NCBI GenBank assembly: GCA_017590115.1
Contig: JAGGNK010013114.1
Location: forward strand, 2,894,992 to 2,958,991
Origin: Montifringilla adamsi
Lineage: Eukaryota; Chordata; Aves; Passeriformes; Passeridae
Direction of reading: 5' to 3'
Length of the DNA stretch: 64,000 bases
The notes beneath the pieces were generated by a model. It did no database searches, was not told where the DNA came from, and was given only the letters and a program-made list of their open reading frames with translations. A program made the position numbers and the translations under genes. Below are positions 36,825 to 48,252 of the stretch, one piece after another. Position 1 is the first letter of the stretch; each line of letters begins with the position of its first letter.

Positions 36825-39800
36825 TGCTGTCACCTTTCAGAGCTGTTAATCACGTTTCTCATGGATCTGTCAGTTCTGCATTTTCAGACAGTATTTTCAC
36901 TTTTACCTCATCCCAGACACTGGAGAGCTGTTATGGAGCCCCACATGCACAGGGTCACCTTTGTAAACAGACTGCATTCTGACTTCAAACATTATGATTT
37001 CCGCGCACCTGCCCTGTGTGCCATCCCTCCCAGAGCCAATTTAGTCTCTTATTCACATACTTCATGTTTGCCAAATTCAGCAAAACTCTTCTGGATTTGC
37101 AATCAGAGCAACATTTCATTCATTTGTTTTGCAAGAGAAATTGCTTGAAGTAGGAATAGATTTTACACTGATACTTTTCCATGTGTCCTACAAACCTAAT
37201 CCTTGCTCGGAATGTGGCTAGCTACTGCCTACCAAAGGAAGAGGCATTGCTGTGTGTAGGATCTTGTTTTGGATCAGAATTAGAGGGAATATTTATGTGA
37301 GGTGCCTCCCTATGGGAAACGCAGAAATGAGAGGCTCTGAGTGATTTTGCAAAGGAGAGACTCTCTTCCAAAGATGTAAAGGAGAGTGGTGGTGAAAGAA
37401 AAGCTGAAAGGAAATCAGTATATTAAGAATTATTATGAACTGAAGCAAGTGACTGACCATACTCCTTCTCCACTTGATTTTAGCTCATCATCAAATTGAA
37501 ACATTAGGTTTTACCCTTTCCAAGTCCTAAACAGAGATGGCAAACCCCTTCTTTTTTTCATGCAAATTCTTCTTTTCAATTGCTGCTTCTGCACCACTTC
37601 TCTCTCCTGAAGCAGGCTGCAGAAACTAGAAGCCCCTTCATGTCTTTAATATGCAGGTGAGGTGCTATATGGAGGCATCAAATTACTAATGCAGAGCTAA
37701 GAACAAGATGATGCATTCATTCTCAGCCTTCCTAGTTCTGCACAAGTATCTGATCAAGGTGATATTCAAGGAGGATAGTTTTACAGTGTAACAATAATTT
37801 TTATGTAACTTTTTTCAAACATTTTGTATTTTAATGTTGATGCTAATTTTTGCAGGAGAAAGTACATTACTTTAAAAAATAAAGTGGTGAAGTGAATCCT
37901 TTACCAAGTCTCCTTTATTTCTCACAAGCATCAGGATAAGTGTAAAAGCCCCCAAAGTGAAAATCAGTTAGATTTCTGGTGTCCTGTGCATTAAGGTATA
38001 CACAGAAGAAACAAATGGAACACACTGCAGAGATCCCTGAGTTAGTACCCAAAAATCTGGCTCCAAAACGGGGACCAGACCTCACCTGATGGATGTGTGC
38101 CTCCATTTGATGCTGCACCTGAATTCCCTCTTCCTCAAGACACTGATGCTAGAAAAATATGGCTGTAACACTTATGGCTTTTGTTTTAGCCCTGTGCCAC
38201 ATCATGCTTCACAGATTTATTGGAGACAGTTCTTCTGGAGACAGCTGCAGATGTGGCATCTAATCCATCATGTCACTGGACACACCCTAAAGGTGTAAGA
38301 AGGTCATTCTTCCACAGAAAACAAGTTTTGCCACAGAGTTTATGGAAACAAAAATTAGGCTACTGAAGCTGAGAGATACTTCTGGGGTGGCAGCATTTAA
38401 CTAGTTCTTTTAAGCTTTAAGAATTTCTTACTGGAAAGCTTGTTTTATGAGAGTGTGATTAAAAGAACATTGTCTTTCAAGGAAAAGAGAGAGACAAATG
38501 AGTCAAAACAAAGTTATACATTACACAGGCAAGGACAAGAAGCTTTTTCCTGGTGATATAGAGGAGTAGCACCAAGGAGCACAGAGCACTGGAATAAGAC
38601 AACCTCAACAGTTGGGTTTTATGCTTATTACAGGAATAAACAAATAAAAAGTATCAAGTGGACTTGCAGAAAAATCATAATAGGAGCATCAGAAGTGTAC
38701 TGGGATATCACAGTTCCCTGGTCTGTGTTTATTCCATTTTACTGTGTGATTAAACCTACAGTTCATTTTTTGGCAGTTGTGAACATTAATTGGCATGCCA
38801 CTTTGGAGATCAGCTATTCTGCTTTTATGATGTACAGGAGAAATTATCATGGAATTAACTCTCATGCAGTGTGTTGGGAAGAGAAGCTGGGTTAAGTATA
38901 CCATTTCATGCGAGCTGTACAGCTGCACAGAACCTATATGGCTCAAGCATAATTGTTTTTATGGGCTTTTAAAAGCAAAAGAAAGAAAGAAATCAGTGCT
39001 TTGAATTGGCAAAGTATCTCCTTAAAGGTTCTTAAATTATTTTATTTATTTGGTTTGTATCTGTAGAAGACTAGATAAACAATTTGAGATTTTGATACCT
39101 GTTTTCTCATTTCTACTTCTGGTTAGGAAAAGTTCATATAAATTGAGTGAGAAGTGCACAGCAGCCAGGATTCTGATGCTTCCACAATAAAGAATACCAT
39201 AGGAATGACGAACCAATTGTAGAACTACAGGGAACTTTGACTCCAGAACATTTGCAATAGCAGAAGCCTGGAAACAAAATATTCAGAGATTTTGAAACTG
39301 TATAACCAGGTATATATATCTGTATTACTGTATAACCAGTTTTATATATCTACATGTAGAGGGAGAGAGAGAGAAAGAGATTTTGAATCTGTATAACCAG
39401 CTACATATGTCATTCTGGGTTGTTCCTGACATGGAATATGCAAATGATTTGCTACAAGTTATTATAATAAAGGCCAGTTACAGGTGTCGAAGAATGTCAC
39501 TAGGACAGTAATAGACCAGATGAAAAGTATTCTACAGTGTTGGAATGTTGCCCAAGATGACTTTTTAAAAATGCTTCGTTTGTCTGTATCAAAAAAAATC
39601 TGTTTATGCTTTTAATTTTTTTATTAGTCACTAGTTAAAGGTCTTATTTCCTTCTTTTTGTTTTTTTTTCATTTTGTAAACTAGTTTCATCTTGTTATAC
39701 TTAATGGAATTATAATCCTTTTTTACTGCATGCATGTTTCAGAGGATGGAAGCATTTTCATACTAATTGCCTGTGCAATGCTAAATAATCCATTCCAGGC

Positions 39801-41607
39801 ATAGCACAGTTAATCTTTCCCTGTTTCTGGTAGAATTAATGGTAAGAAATATTTTGCTACAGTTGAGTATAAATTTCTATCTTGAAATATCATTACTGTC
39901 TGACAAGATATTAGGCAAATATTGAATACTGCACTGAGAATGAAGCCTTCTAAACAGCTTCTAAATTTACATAACCCATATTAATTAATTAATTTTCTGC
40001 TAAAAATACAACATGCACATCTGTGTTCAGCATAAATTTTTTCAGTCTGGTAGCATCTTGGAAAGATCATAGTGGAAATTCTCAAAAAATAGCAAACAAA
40101 TCCAAGGCCCTCATCAGTCAACTGCAGCAAACTGGATCAGACAGCAGGAGCTCTCCCTGCCAATGTGGTTATTCCTGCCAGGCATCTGGCTTTTTAACCT
40201 GAGCCAGCAAGGAGGAAAAGCATGGAGAAACCTTAGGAAATATTTTACAATCACAAGGATATCTGAGTCCGCAACAGATTTGTAACACTTCGTATGGTGC
40301 CTGTTGTTTAACAGTGAGCCCAAGAATAAGATTTGTAAACATTTAGCATTCCTCTTGCAGCTGTATTTGTCAGGATCCTGAAAGGTGTTAAGCTCCCTTC
40401 TTTCCCAGGAAGAGGCTTGCAAGTCATAGCACTGCAGGGAAAGCAGAGACTCTGAATATTTTGCTAGGATGTAGTTTTGCAGCTCTCAGATGTGCTACAG
40501 TATGGCAACAGGACTGTGTCCCTACAGCCCATTTCAGAATTTAGGAGCAACTAGGCAGATGATCAGAAGATAAACTGAGCAGAGAAAATGTACTTAGATG
40601 TCTTTTTATCCATAAATGCTGTGGTGTATAAGGCAAACAAAGTGTGAAACAGGGACTGGAGATCACTTTATCACACTGGGTCAAAAATACCTCAGAGTTT
40701 CTGCCCTTCGTACTTTCAAAATATTTCTTTATACGGCTTGTATCCTTGAAACAGACTTTAGCATTATCTGAAAATGCCATGTGCCACAGGAGGCACAGCC
40801 AAGTGTCACTGCACTGCCAGACTCTCCTTCTCATTCCTTTGAATGGAGGCTGCCCTTGAAATAAGGAGAGCCATCAGCCAAACCTGCTCTGCTTCAGTGA
40901 TTCACAGCTTCCCAGAGCCCACAAGTATTGTTAGGAACACAGCACTAGTCAGATCAGAGTTTCTTTGGGCTTCAGCATACACCAAAAGACTCAGGACAGA
41001 TTTAGCTTTGTTTAGAGCAATTCTTTCTGCTGTAAATGGCACGTGGCAGGGATTTTTCACAGTTTCTAATACCTCACCTGCATGTCTTTAGTCTTTCCTC
41101 TGGCTACCTAAAGACCTTCCTTATCTTGAGACCAAATTTAATCACATTATTTGCCTGTGATCTGTCAGTGGTGCTCTTCTGTGTGTCAGGATTTGTCCTA
41201 AATGAGTTGTGGGCGGACTCGATATTTTCTTGGGCTTTGATTGCATCTGAGTTTAAAAAGCAGCTTAAAAGACTTAGTTCATTGTTATGCTGCTAACAAT
41301 ATGCACCTCATTCTCCATCTGAAATCTGGATTGCCTATGTTATTTTTTTTTCATTACCTAGTACATTTGTGTGCTTTAAAACTGGTTTACAGGCTGCAGG
41401 ATTCAGTTCAGAAGGTAAATTGCAGTTACTGACGATGCTTGTAGAACCAAAACATAGTCCTAAACTTTTAGAAAATATCTTCTGTGGCAGCAGCTCTCTG
41501 GCCACAGAGAGCAACAGGCAGAACCTTCCCAGGCATTGTCCTGGGAAAGGCTGTGAGAAGATCAGAGAAGAGAATGAGAAACAATTATTATCTTCACTTG
41601 CTGCCCC
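36825..41607. other. Non-coding stretch, no gene seen
   Basis: About 4.8 kb of AT-rich DNA without a recognised gene. It contains a triple local repeat of CTGTATAACCAG at 39285-39400 and a (TTAA)n-like run near 39981-39993. Confidence 0.5.
39285..39400 (+). repeat. Local duplication around CTGTATAACCAG
   Basis: A 25-bp unit (AGAGATTTTGAAACTGTATA...) at 39285-39309 recurs at 39376-39400 with one change. A shortened copy of its end lies at 39328-39339. Between them are (TA)n and (GA)n simple sequence, which probably promoted the duplication. Confidence 0.55.
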
Positions 41608-42140
41608 TGTTGTTGTGAACATGTGGAATGTGTTATGGAGATTTGTTTACCAAAGGGTGGTTCCTTAGCCAGTGGTGATGGTGTTTGGAGTGAAGGACCA
41701 ATCGGGTCCACCTGTATCGTGTCAGTCAGTCCTAAGCGATAGGCAAGCGCCATTCCGAAGGGGAGCAGGGTTCCATGTGAACAGCAGTTGAACATGGGTC
41801 AATTGGACCTAAGCAATAGGCGAGCACCGTTCTGAAAGGGAGCAGGGATCCATGTGAACAGCAGTTGAACATGGGTCAGTCAGACCTAAGCGACAGGCAA
41901 GCGCCATTCCGAAGTGGAGCCTTCTGAGAAGGATGGAGTCAATGCTAGTTATTACCCAGCTGGGGACCTGTGGCAACATTTTCACTGGATCTTTTTTGCT
42001 TCCTTGATGTTCTGGGAGGACAATAACCCAATTAAGAAAATAAAACAACTTCCTTTTCATAGCAAACACTATGATCTGGAACGGCTTCTGAGAAAGAGGA
42101 AGGAGACAAAGCCACCCAGCTTGGTATGTGATCATTGACA
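41608..42140 (+). mobile_element. ERV LTR with internal tandem repeat
   Basis: The word series GTTATGGAGATTTGTTTACC, AAAGGGTGGTTCCTTAGCCA, GTGATGGTGTTTGGAG and GACCAATCGGGTCCACCTGT matches an avian LTR type I recall. A 77-bp tandem repeat (41721-41920) occupies the U3-like part. CCAAT lies at about 41698 and AATAAA at 42039-42044, supporting plus orientation. Neither end shows a clear target duplication, so boundaries are approximate. The 155-residue minus frame (41809-42276) is a shadow of this element. Confidence 0.6.
41721..41920 (+). repeat. 77-bp tandem repeat, 2.6 copies
   Basis: Unit 1 is 41721-41797, unit 2 is 41798-41874, and unit 3 is partial (41875-41920). Units begin GTCAGTCAG or GTCAATTGG and share CCTAAGC, AAGCGCCATTCCGAA and ATGTGAACAGCAGTTGAACA. 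Differences are about 10 per unit, many of them transitions (CG to CA/TG). It lies in the U3-like part of the LTR. Confidence 0.85.
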
Positions 42141-42344
42141 GTGATCCATCACTGTAGGGTGGGGTGAAGGAGTAGAGTCGATGCCACACAAGAGGTTCAG
42201 GCATCAAATGGGGTTCTTCAAATAGACTCATCTCCTCAAATAACCTAATTGATCCCAAAATCGACAGGCATCTCAAAAGCTTATGTTACACAAGTGCATG
42301 TTACCTTCACTTGTCATTATATTGGACTTCTCACTGGAGCTGTT

Positions 42345-42475
42345 TTGGGGGTGGGGTGGGTTTGGGGAAATTTTTTGTTGTTTTTGTTTGGGTTTTTTGT
42401 TGGTTTTTGGGGTTTTTTTGGTGGTGGGGGGTTGGGGCCGGGACTCAATTTGGGGTTTAGGTGGTTATTTTTTCA
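42345..42475 (+). repeat. G/T-rich tract with quadruplex-forming runs
   Basis: Nearly only G and T for about 90 bp. GGGGGTGGGGTGGGTTTGGG (42347-42366) meets the G-quadruplex pattern of four close G runs, and a second cluster of G runs follows at about 42423-42442. The Gly/Phe-rich frames across it reflect composition only. Confidence 0.75.
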
Positions 42476-42586
42476 TTATATACTAGAGCATAGAGAATTT
42501 TGCAGCTGTGTGTATTCACTTTGATCTAATGTGAATAGAGAGATACCAGACTATAAAATCACCAGTTGTTTGGTTGATTGAAAAGG

Positions 42587-42610
42587 AAAAAAAAAAAAAA
42601 AAAAAAAAAA
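42587..42610 (+). repeat. Poly(A) tract, 24 A
   Basis: An uninterrupted A run followed by GAAAAAGAAG. I see no flanking transposon or retrocopy to explain it. Confidence 0.8.
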
Positions 42611-42619
42611 GAAAAAGAA

Positions 42620-44954
42620 GAACAGTGTCAGCCTGTCTATTACAGTTCCTCAAGTGAGGTTCCAATTTAGGCTTGTCTGATATAAAGAGGGATTCACACT
42701 TATTGAAAGCTAATAAGCCAGCCTGACACCAGCTTTAGATTAGACTTGAGCAGAGTTTCAAATTGTATGGGAAGACACTGAGGATGAAGAAAATCAAAGA
42801 ATAAGGTAATTAGTGTCTATGTTACAGTATCATATTTTCTGCACAATGTTTTCACATCACTAGCTGTGGAAATTCTCTGCAAAAGATTTTTTTATTGTCA
42901 TCTCACTTCAGGGACTAGGATCTATAGATGGATAGGCCAAACAATACTTCCTTCTCACATGGCATAAGCTTAGCTGGAAGTGGAGGACAGTGACTGCCAT
43001 TTCCTACAGGGGCTGTGGCGACACTTCATCCTCCTGTTAAACAGATACTTGCCATTTTTTCACTAGGACAAAAGGGTTAGATGGGTGGCTGGAAACATCT
43101 GTAAAAGAAGATAAACCCACTGAAAGCATCGAGCTGGCCTAAGTTCATGTCATTTGGAGAGTTAGAAGAGAAGAAAAGGGCTTGCCATGACTGCATGTCA
43201 AAATAATATTAAAACCCAACAACCTGAAAATTATTCTGAAAGGGGTATGTCAACCAGAGTTAGTATGAAATTTTTTAAAATGTTGGAGGCAAAAGTGATC
43301 CCTCTAGTGTCTCACTGAAATTTATTTGGTAATGTCTTATGAAACATTGAAGCATAGAGGCAGCAAAACCATTTTTCTATTTTTAAAACTTTTCAGGGAC
43401 TTCTTTATTAGCCTTATAATGGCATGGTCTTCACTTTCCCTGCTCTTCTTTCCTTGTCTTGCCTCATAACATTGATATATCTTCCCACTTACATTTGGGC
43501 AGACTCTGGTACAAACTTTGGAGATGAAAAATATGCCTGCTAGAAAGTTTTCTGTGGGAAAAGATGAACTTCCAAGATTTTCAGTGAGACGAATGGCAAT
43601 AAGAAGGTCAACAGAATCTCATCACTCCACAGAGCAGATCAAGGAAGCACAGGGAAAATCAAGGTTTGTTGGGGTGTGTCCAATCCTCGACAGAATGTAA
43701 AGGGACTGAAAAGAGAGTGCCAAAGGGAAGAATGTGAGGAACTTTGAACTACAGCTGCCATGAGGCCACAGGAGACCTTGCACTATCACGGAAAGCGTTG
43801 AGGACCCAACCCTTAATGTACCTTTAGAGTATTTTTCTTTCAGTTGACACACTTCATAGCATTTTATTCTCAGAAAGGCATTGTTATTTGCTCTTTCTAT
43901 CTGTAAGAACTAAAGATGAAATAGACTTTCTGAAGACAAAAGCTCTGTTTTTCTGCAATCTCCAATCCTGATAGCACAGTCTCACAATTATTTATTTCCT
44001 GAGGTCCTGTCTCATTTGGTGCAAATGAGCAGCACTGAATGAAAGAAGATAGTCTTGTGAATGCCTGTCATTCTTTCAAATATGCAATTGAGAACCATTT
44101 GCAGAAATCAACATTATTTATGATCACCTGCACAAACCCATTTTGTGTTTCTAATGAATTTGATCTATTTTTCTCTATGATCTTTACTGGTAGAACTGAA
44201 AATTTTAAACAATTCTAAATGAACAGATCAAGAAATTGGTAGAATAAATAGAATGTCCTGTGTACAAATGCTGATCCTGCTTCTTTTACTAAAGCAAAAG
44301 ACCTCCATAATTCATTCATGCCTTCACAGTCATGACTTATGGAGCTTTTATACTCATGAGAGAAAAATAATACTCATCCTTCATGGGTGAAATATTCTGT
44401 ATGGGCTGGGGATTTATTCTTTACTGGTCTCTCTCTTAAAGGTCTGATGAGAAGTGTTTTTCAAGGGTAAGATTTCTTCACAGAAAACAGATCACTCCAG
44501 ATCACTGACAAAATGTAACCAGTTTCACTGTTTCAGATTATCCTGAGTTTACAGCTTTATTCCAAATTTTTTTCATGCTCACATTGAACAAGAAATACCA
44601 AGACATTTTGTATGGCAGTTGGCTGAGGACACTGTACAAAACTGTTTCTGGACACACGTGTTACTGAGTACAGTGTTTTTAGGGAAACATGAATTGAGAG
44701 CTGATCTCCAGGCACCCTGAGAAAGAGACTCTCATGAATAGTTTGGGCTAGCAAAAGGGTGTCAGCACCTTGAGCCAGGTTCCACCCAGCTGAACTGTCT
44801 GCTCTGTGTGACTGGTGTAAAAGATTTCAGGTAAGATTTTGAATTAACTATTTAAGAATGGTAATTTTGTGAGAATAAAGCCTAATAAAGCAGTCAGATG
44901 TATCATCAAAAAATTATGAATAGTACCAGTACAATTTATTTATCTGTAATTAAA
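42620..44954. other. Non-coding stretch with one exon candidate
   Basis: AT-rich sequence without recognised repeats. The candidate exon at 43503-43663 is listed separately; nothing else stands out. Confidence 0.45.
43503..43663 (+). other. Candidate coding exon, unrecognised
   Basis: A 161-nt open segment is preceded by TTTGGGCAG (acceptor-like) and followed by AAG|GTTTGT (weak donor). The encoded residues are charged and hydrophilic, including KNMPARKFSVGKDELPRFSV and RRSTESHHSTEQIKEAQGKS. They differ from the Leu/Phe/Cys-rich translations of chance frames nearby. About 64% of codons start with a purine. Without splicing the frame runs on to a stop at 43700. I recognise no family. It could be a chance frame in a purine-rich patch. 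Confidence 0.2.
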
Positions 44955-45552
44955 TGGTTTAACCCCAGGCAGCAGCCAAGCCCCACACAGCCCTTCCCTC
45001 CCTCCCCACCAGTGGGACTGAGGTGAGAAGTGGAATGGTAAAAACTAGAAAATTTGTGGGTTAAATTAAAGGCAGTTTAATACCACAAAAGCCACACCAG
45101 ACAAAGCAAAACAAAGAAATAATAACCATAATCATAATAATTCCCTGCTTCCCGGGGCAGGCAGGTGCTCAGTCATCTCCAGGAGAGCAGGACCCCATCA
45201 CAGGTAATGTTTACTTGGGAATACAAACACCATCACTGCAAACATCCCCCCCTTTCTTCTCCTTCTTCACCCCACTTTTATCCATAGCATGATGCCACAT
45301 GGTCTGGAATATCCCTGTGGTTAGTCGGGGCCACCTGTCCTGGCTGTCTCCTCCCAAACTCCCATTCACCCCCAGCCCTCTCAGCACGTGGCAGTACAAA
45401 AGCAGAGAATGCCTCGGCTCTGTGCAAGCCCTGCCCAGCAATAACAAAACCATCTCTGTGTTATCAGCCCTGTGCCCAGCACAAACACAAAACACAGCCC
45501 CGCAGCAGCCACTGGGAAGAAAATTAACCCTGCCCCAGCCAAAACCAGCACA
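44955..45552 (-). mobile_element. ERV solo LTR, about 600 bp
   Basis: On the minus strand it starts TGTGCTGGTTTTGGCTGGGG and GTTAATTTTCTTCCCAGTGG, and ends near CTGGGGTTAAACCA. This is a degraded form of a common avian LTR (words like CTGGTTTCAGCTGGGATAGA). The polyadenylation signal ATTAAA (reversed TTTAAT, 45076-45081) lies toward the minus-strand 3' end, as in that family. No clear target duplication was found. GC-richer sequence continues to about 45715 and may belong to the same element. Open frames here are not genes. Confidence 0.75.
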
Positions 45553-47547
45553 GTGGTGCAGTGCACTGCCTTCTGGCAGGATGTGAGTGGGTTTTGCTCA
45601 GAGCCATGCACAAGGGAGCAAGACATCAGGACAGGTATGTGATACAGCCCACAGCCCACGGCTCAAAGCCAGTGCTCTCACTGAGACTCCAGTCCTGACA
45701 ACACAGCCACCTGCACACTGTGAAATTATGTTCATGCATTTTTAGGTACTCATAGGTGTGTTAAAAAAAAATTCAGTTGAAGGAACAAATACACAGAACT
45801 GTGTAGGGACATGAAGATGCAAATATGTGAAGTGTAAAAGTGAAAATCTTGATTTTTGCCATGTATTACTAAAAGCAATAGATGCTCTTCAGAAACTGAT
45901 GATTCTGAGCAACTTCTTTGTGCCTCAGCTTACACTTACATAGCCTAATGTATTAATGGTATTTTCAGACATATTTTACAGCTCGCATAATGTTCTCGTT
46001 TTCAAAGAAGTTCTGGTGAACTTACATGTACAAATTATAGGACAAATACATTAGAAATCTTACATAAAATGTTTGAGTCTGAAACAGTGAATAGACATTG
46101 CTATTATTCTGATAATGCAAAGTTGAAACTTTTTATCATTTTGGAAAAAAGTTTATTTTATCTTCTTTAGTTCTGTTTCTCACTTTACTGCTGGTGAAAA
46201 TGTATTGTGTAACACCTCATTAGATAATTACTTGATTACAATTTAGTATCTTCCGTATAATCTTCCAGAAGTAATTCACTTACAGTGTAAAATTCTTTGT
46301 GGCTGGTATTATTAAGTTATTATATTTTAAACGGATTGCATGAATATGATTATTTCATTAAACTACCAATTGTTCTTGTGCCTACGTGTGCTGGCGAGGA
46401 AATAATCAGATAATGGATACCAATGCAACCCTCTCAATTACACACTACTCCTCAGCTATCTAACCTGTAATTTTAATGCAAAATTTTCTCCTTCACTAAC
46501 ACACTCTGCAGTTATATTGAAATTATAGCTAAATTGTGCAAAAATCAGAAAATTCTGAAATGAAGCATTAGGTAAAACTGACAGTTCTTTGCACATGCAT
46601 GATTAAAATAAATTTTTGCGATTGGAGGAGTGTCCCAAAGAAGCAGAAAAAGGTAAGAAAGAGCTAGCTGAACTCTTGATTCTTCTTGGGCACCATCAGC
46701 AAGAAGAATTACTAATTTCTTTGTGGTAATACCTGTCTGGTTTCACCATTAACCAGTGAAGTGCTATGAATATTGTAAAGTCATAAATCTGAAGACCTAG
46801 AGTTCCATGGCTGGGAATGGACTCACTTAGGTTCTGGAGCCTTTATTTTCAGAAAGCCGTGTTGGGTGAGTCCTTGGTCCTTTTGTAGGGGCTTGTGGTT
46901 GATTTTGATCCTGTTTTTAGGACAGACTGAGTGGTGTTTTCATGTTTCTCTTGGTGCACTGCAGGGAGAGAATCAGTGAGGAAGGGATGTGTCCTGGGGA
47001 GGACACTGACTCTCCACCCCACAGGCTTACAGTGTAGCAGGTACAAGAAGACTGGAGTGTTCCAGGCACAACAGTTTATCCAGACAGGAGTAGGAGAAGG
47101 AAATTATAAACAGCAGAGTAGAATAAAAAAGGAAAAAAAGGTGATGGGATAGAATATGGATCCTCAAAGTGTGAAATACAACACCCTAACAGTTTTCCTG
47201 TGTTCCCTCCACAGTTTTGAAGTGTCTTTAAACTTACTTAGAAAACACCATGTAAAAGTAGGACATGGAGAAAGATTATTAATAATATAAAGGGCAAAAA
47301 CTGACAACTAAGTCTGGCCTTCATACAGAAAGCTTCATGAAAAGGCAAAAAAGAGTAATAAATAAAATGCACTTATGCAGCAAAATAGAAACGTCATCTC
47401 AAAATACAATAAATACATACTTTTTCCTGCTTGTACATGAAACATTTGTTTAACAGCAAGAACAATATCAGATTTTTTGTTAACAGTTAAGTGTTTTTTG
47501 TTAAGCAAAGATATTTTGGCTCAAGGAAGCCAAGACTTAAGCAGAGG
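45553..47547. other. Non-coding stretch, no gene seen
   Basis: The first 160 bp are GC-richer and may be an extension of the adjacent LTR. The rest is AT-rich with no recognised gene or repeat. Confidence 0.45.
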
Positions 47548-48252
47548 TGGAGACTGAGCACCACTCCCCCAATTCAGATGACAGTCTGCCACAGCGTCCT
47601 GTCCCTGGGAGAAAGCTCTGTTGGGCCAGCTTGCCTTCGGCCCCGAACCGTGCCACCAAGGGGCACTCCCTGCCCCGGCACGGACAGCGGTGCAGCGGGG
47701 GCTGATCCCGACTGCAGATGGATACGGGACGAGGGATGAGACAAAGCAGCAAGAAAAGTCCTTTATGTGAGTCTCCAAAGAGGTTATTGTCACCAGGCAG
47801 TCAGGAACAACTAACCACCTTCAGTACTCGCGCAATAACTTATAAAGGGAGGCGGCCTTGGGGCGGATAGAATTGCATCAACCAATCAAGAGGAGTTGGG
47901 GGAGGAGCAGAGGGCAGGGATACATCATCTCACAACCAATGAGGCGTATGAGGGGCAGAGAGCGCCCTCCCAGAACCAATGGGAACTCAGGGATCACGTA
48001 AATGACACAGAAGGTTCTGGAGTGAGGCGGGGTTTACACTGACAGGCGGGAGGGGCAGGGTTACTATGGCAGACAGGGAGGGATCGGGAATGATGGGTAG
48101 GTACTTGGACTGACTCACAGGGAGCGGGGATGAAACAATGGCAGACTAAACCAGCTGCAAGGGAGTAGTTAGGAGCAAACTGTTTAAACAAATTGAGTAA
48201 AACACAACTACAATCAAAAGAAGTATTACAACAAAAATGCACCACCACAACA
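47548..48252 (-). mobile_element. ERV LTR, about 700 bp, GC-rich U5
   Basis: Minus orientation is inferred from a TATA-like TTTATAAG (plus 47839-47847) with three reversed CCAAT boxes on its upstream side (plus about 47880, 47935 and 47976). A CpG-bearing GC-rich U5-like segment lies on its downstream side (47580-47740). The minus-strand start reads TGTTGTGGTGGTGC. No convincing target duplication was found, so ends are approximate. This is the most CpG-rich part of the window, and the frames at 47491-47793 follow from it. Confidence 0.65.

Noticed and set aside
36648..37148. 166-residue plus-strand open frame, the longest in the window
   Set aside because: It begins inside the solo LTR at 36426-36819 and continues into unique AT-rich sequence. 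The composition is chance-like and I recognise no family.
41809..42276. 155-residue minus-strand open frame
   Set aside because: It lies over the 77-bp tandem repeat and the LTR, and repeats its own peptide words because of the DNA repeat. LTR orientation is the opposite strand.
42347..42442. Possible interstitial telomeric repeat because of G/T clusters
   Set aside because: No TTAGGG units are present; it is irregular G/T low-complexity sequence.
47491..47793. Overlapping Pro/Arg/Gly-rich frames on both strands that could suggest a first exon with a CpG island
   Set aside because: The GC-rich patch is explained by the U5-like part of the minus-strand LTR at 47548-48252, with a TATA box and CCAAT boxes in the right order.
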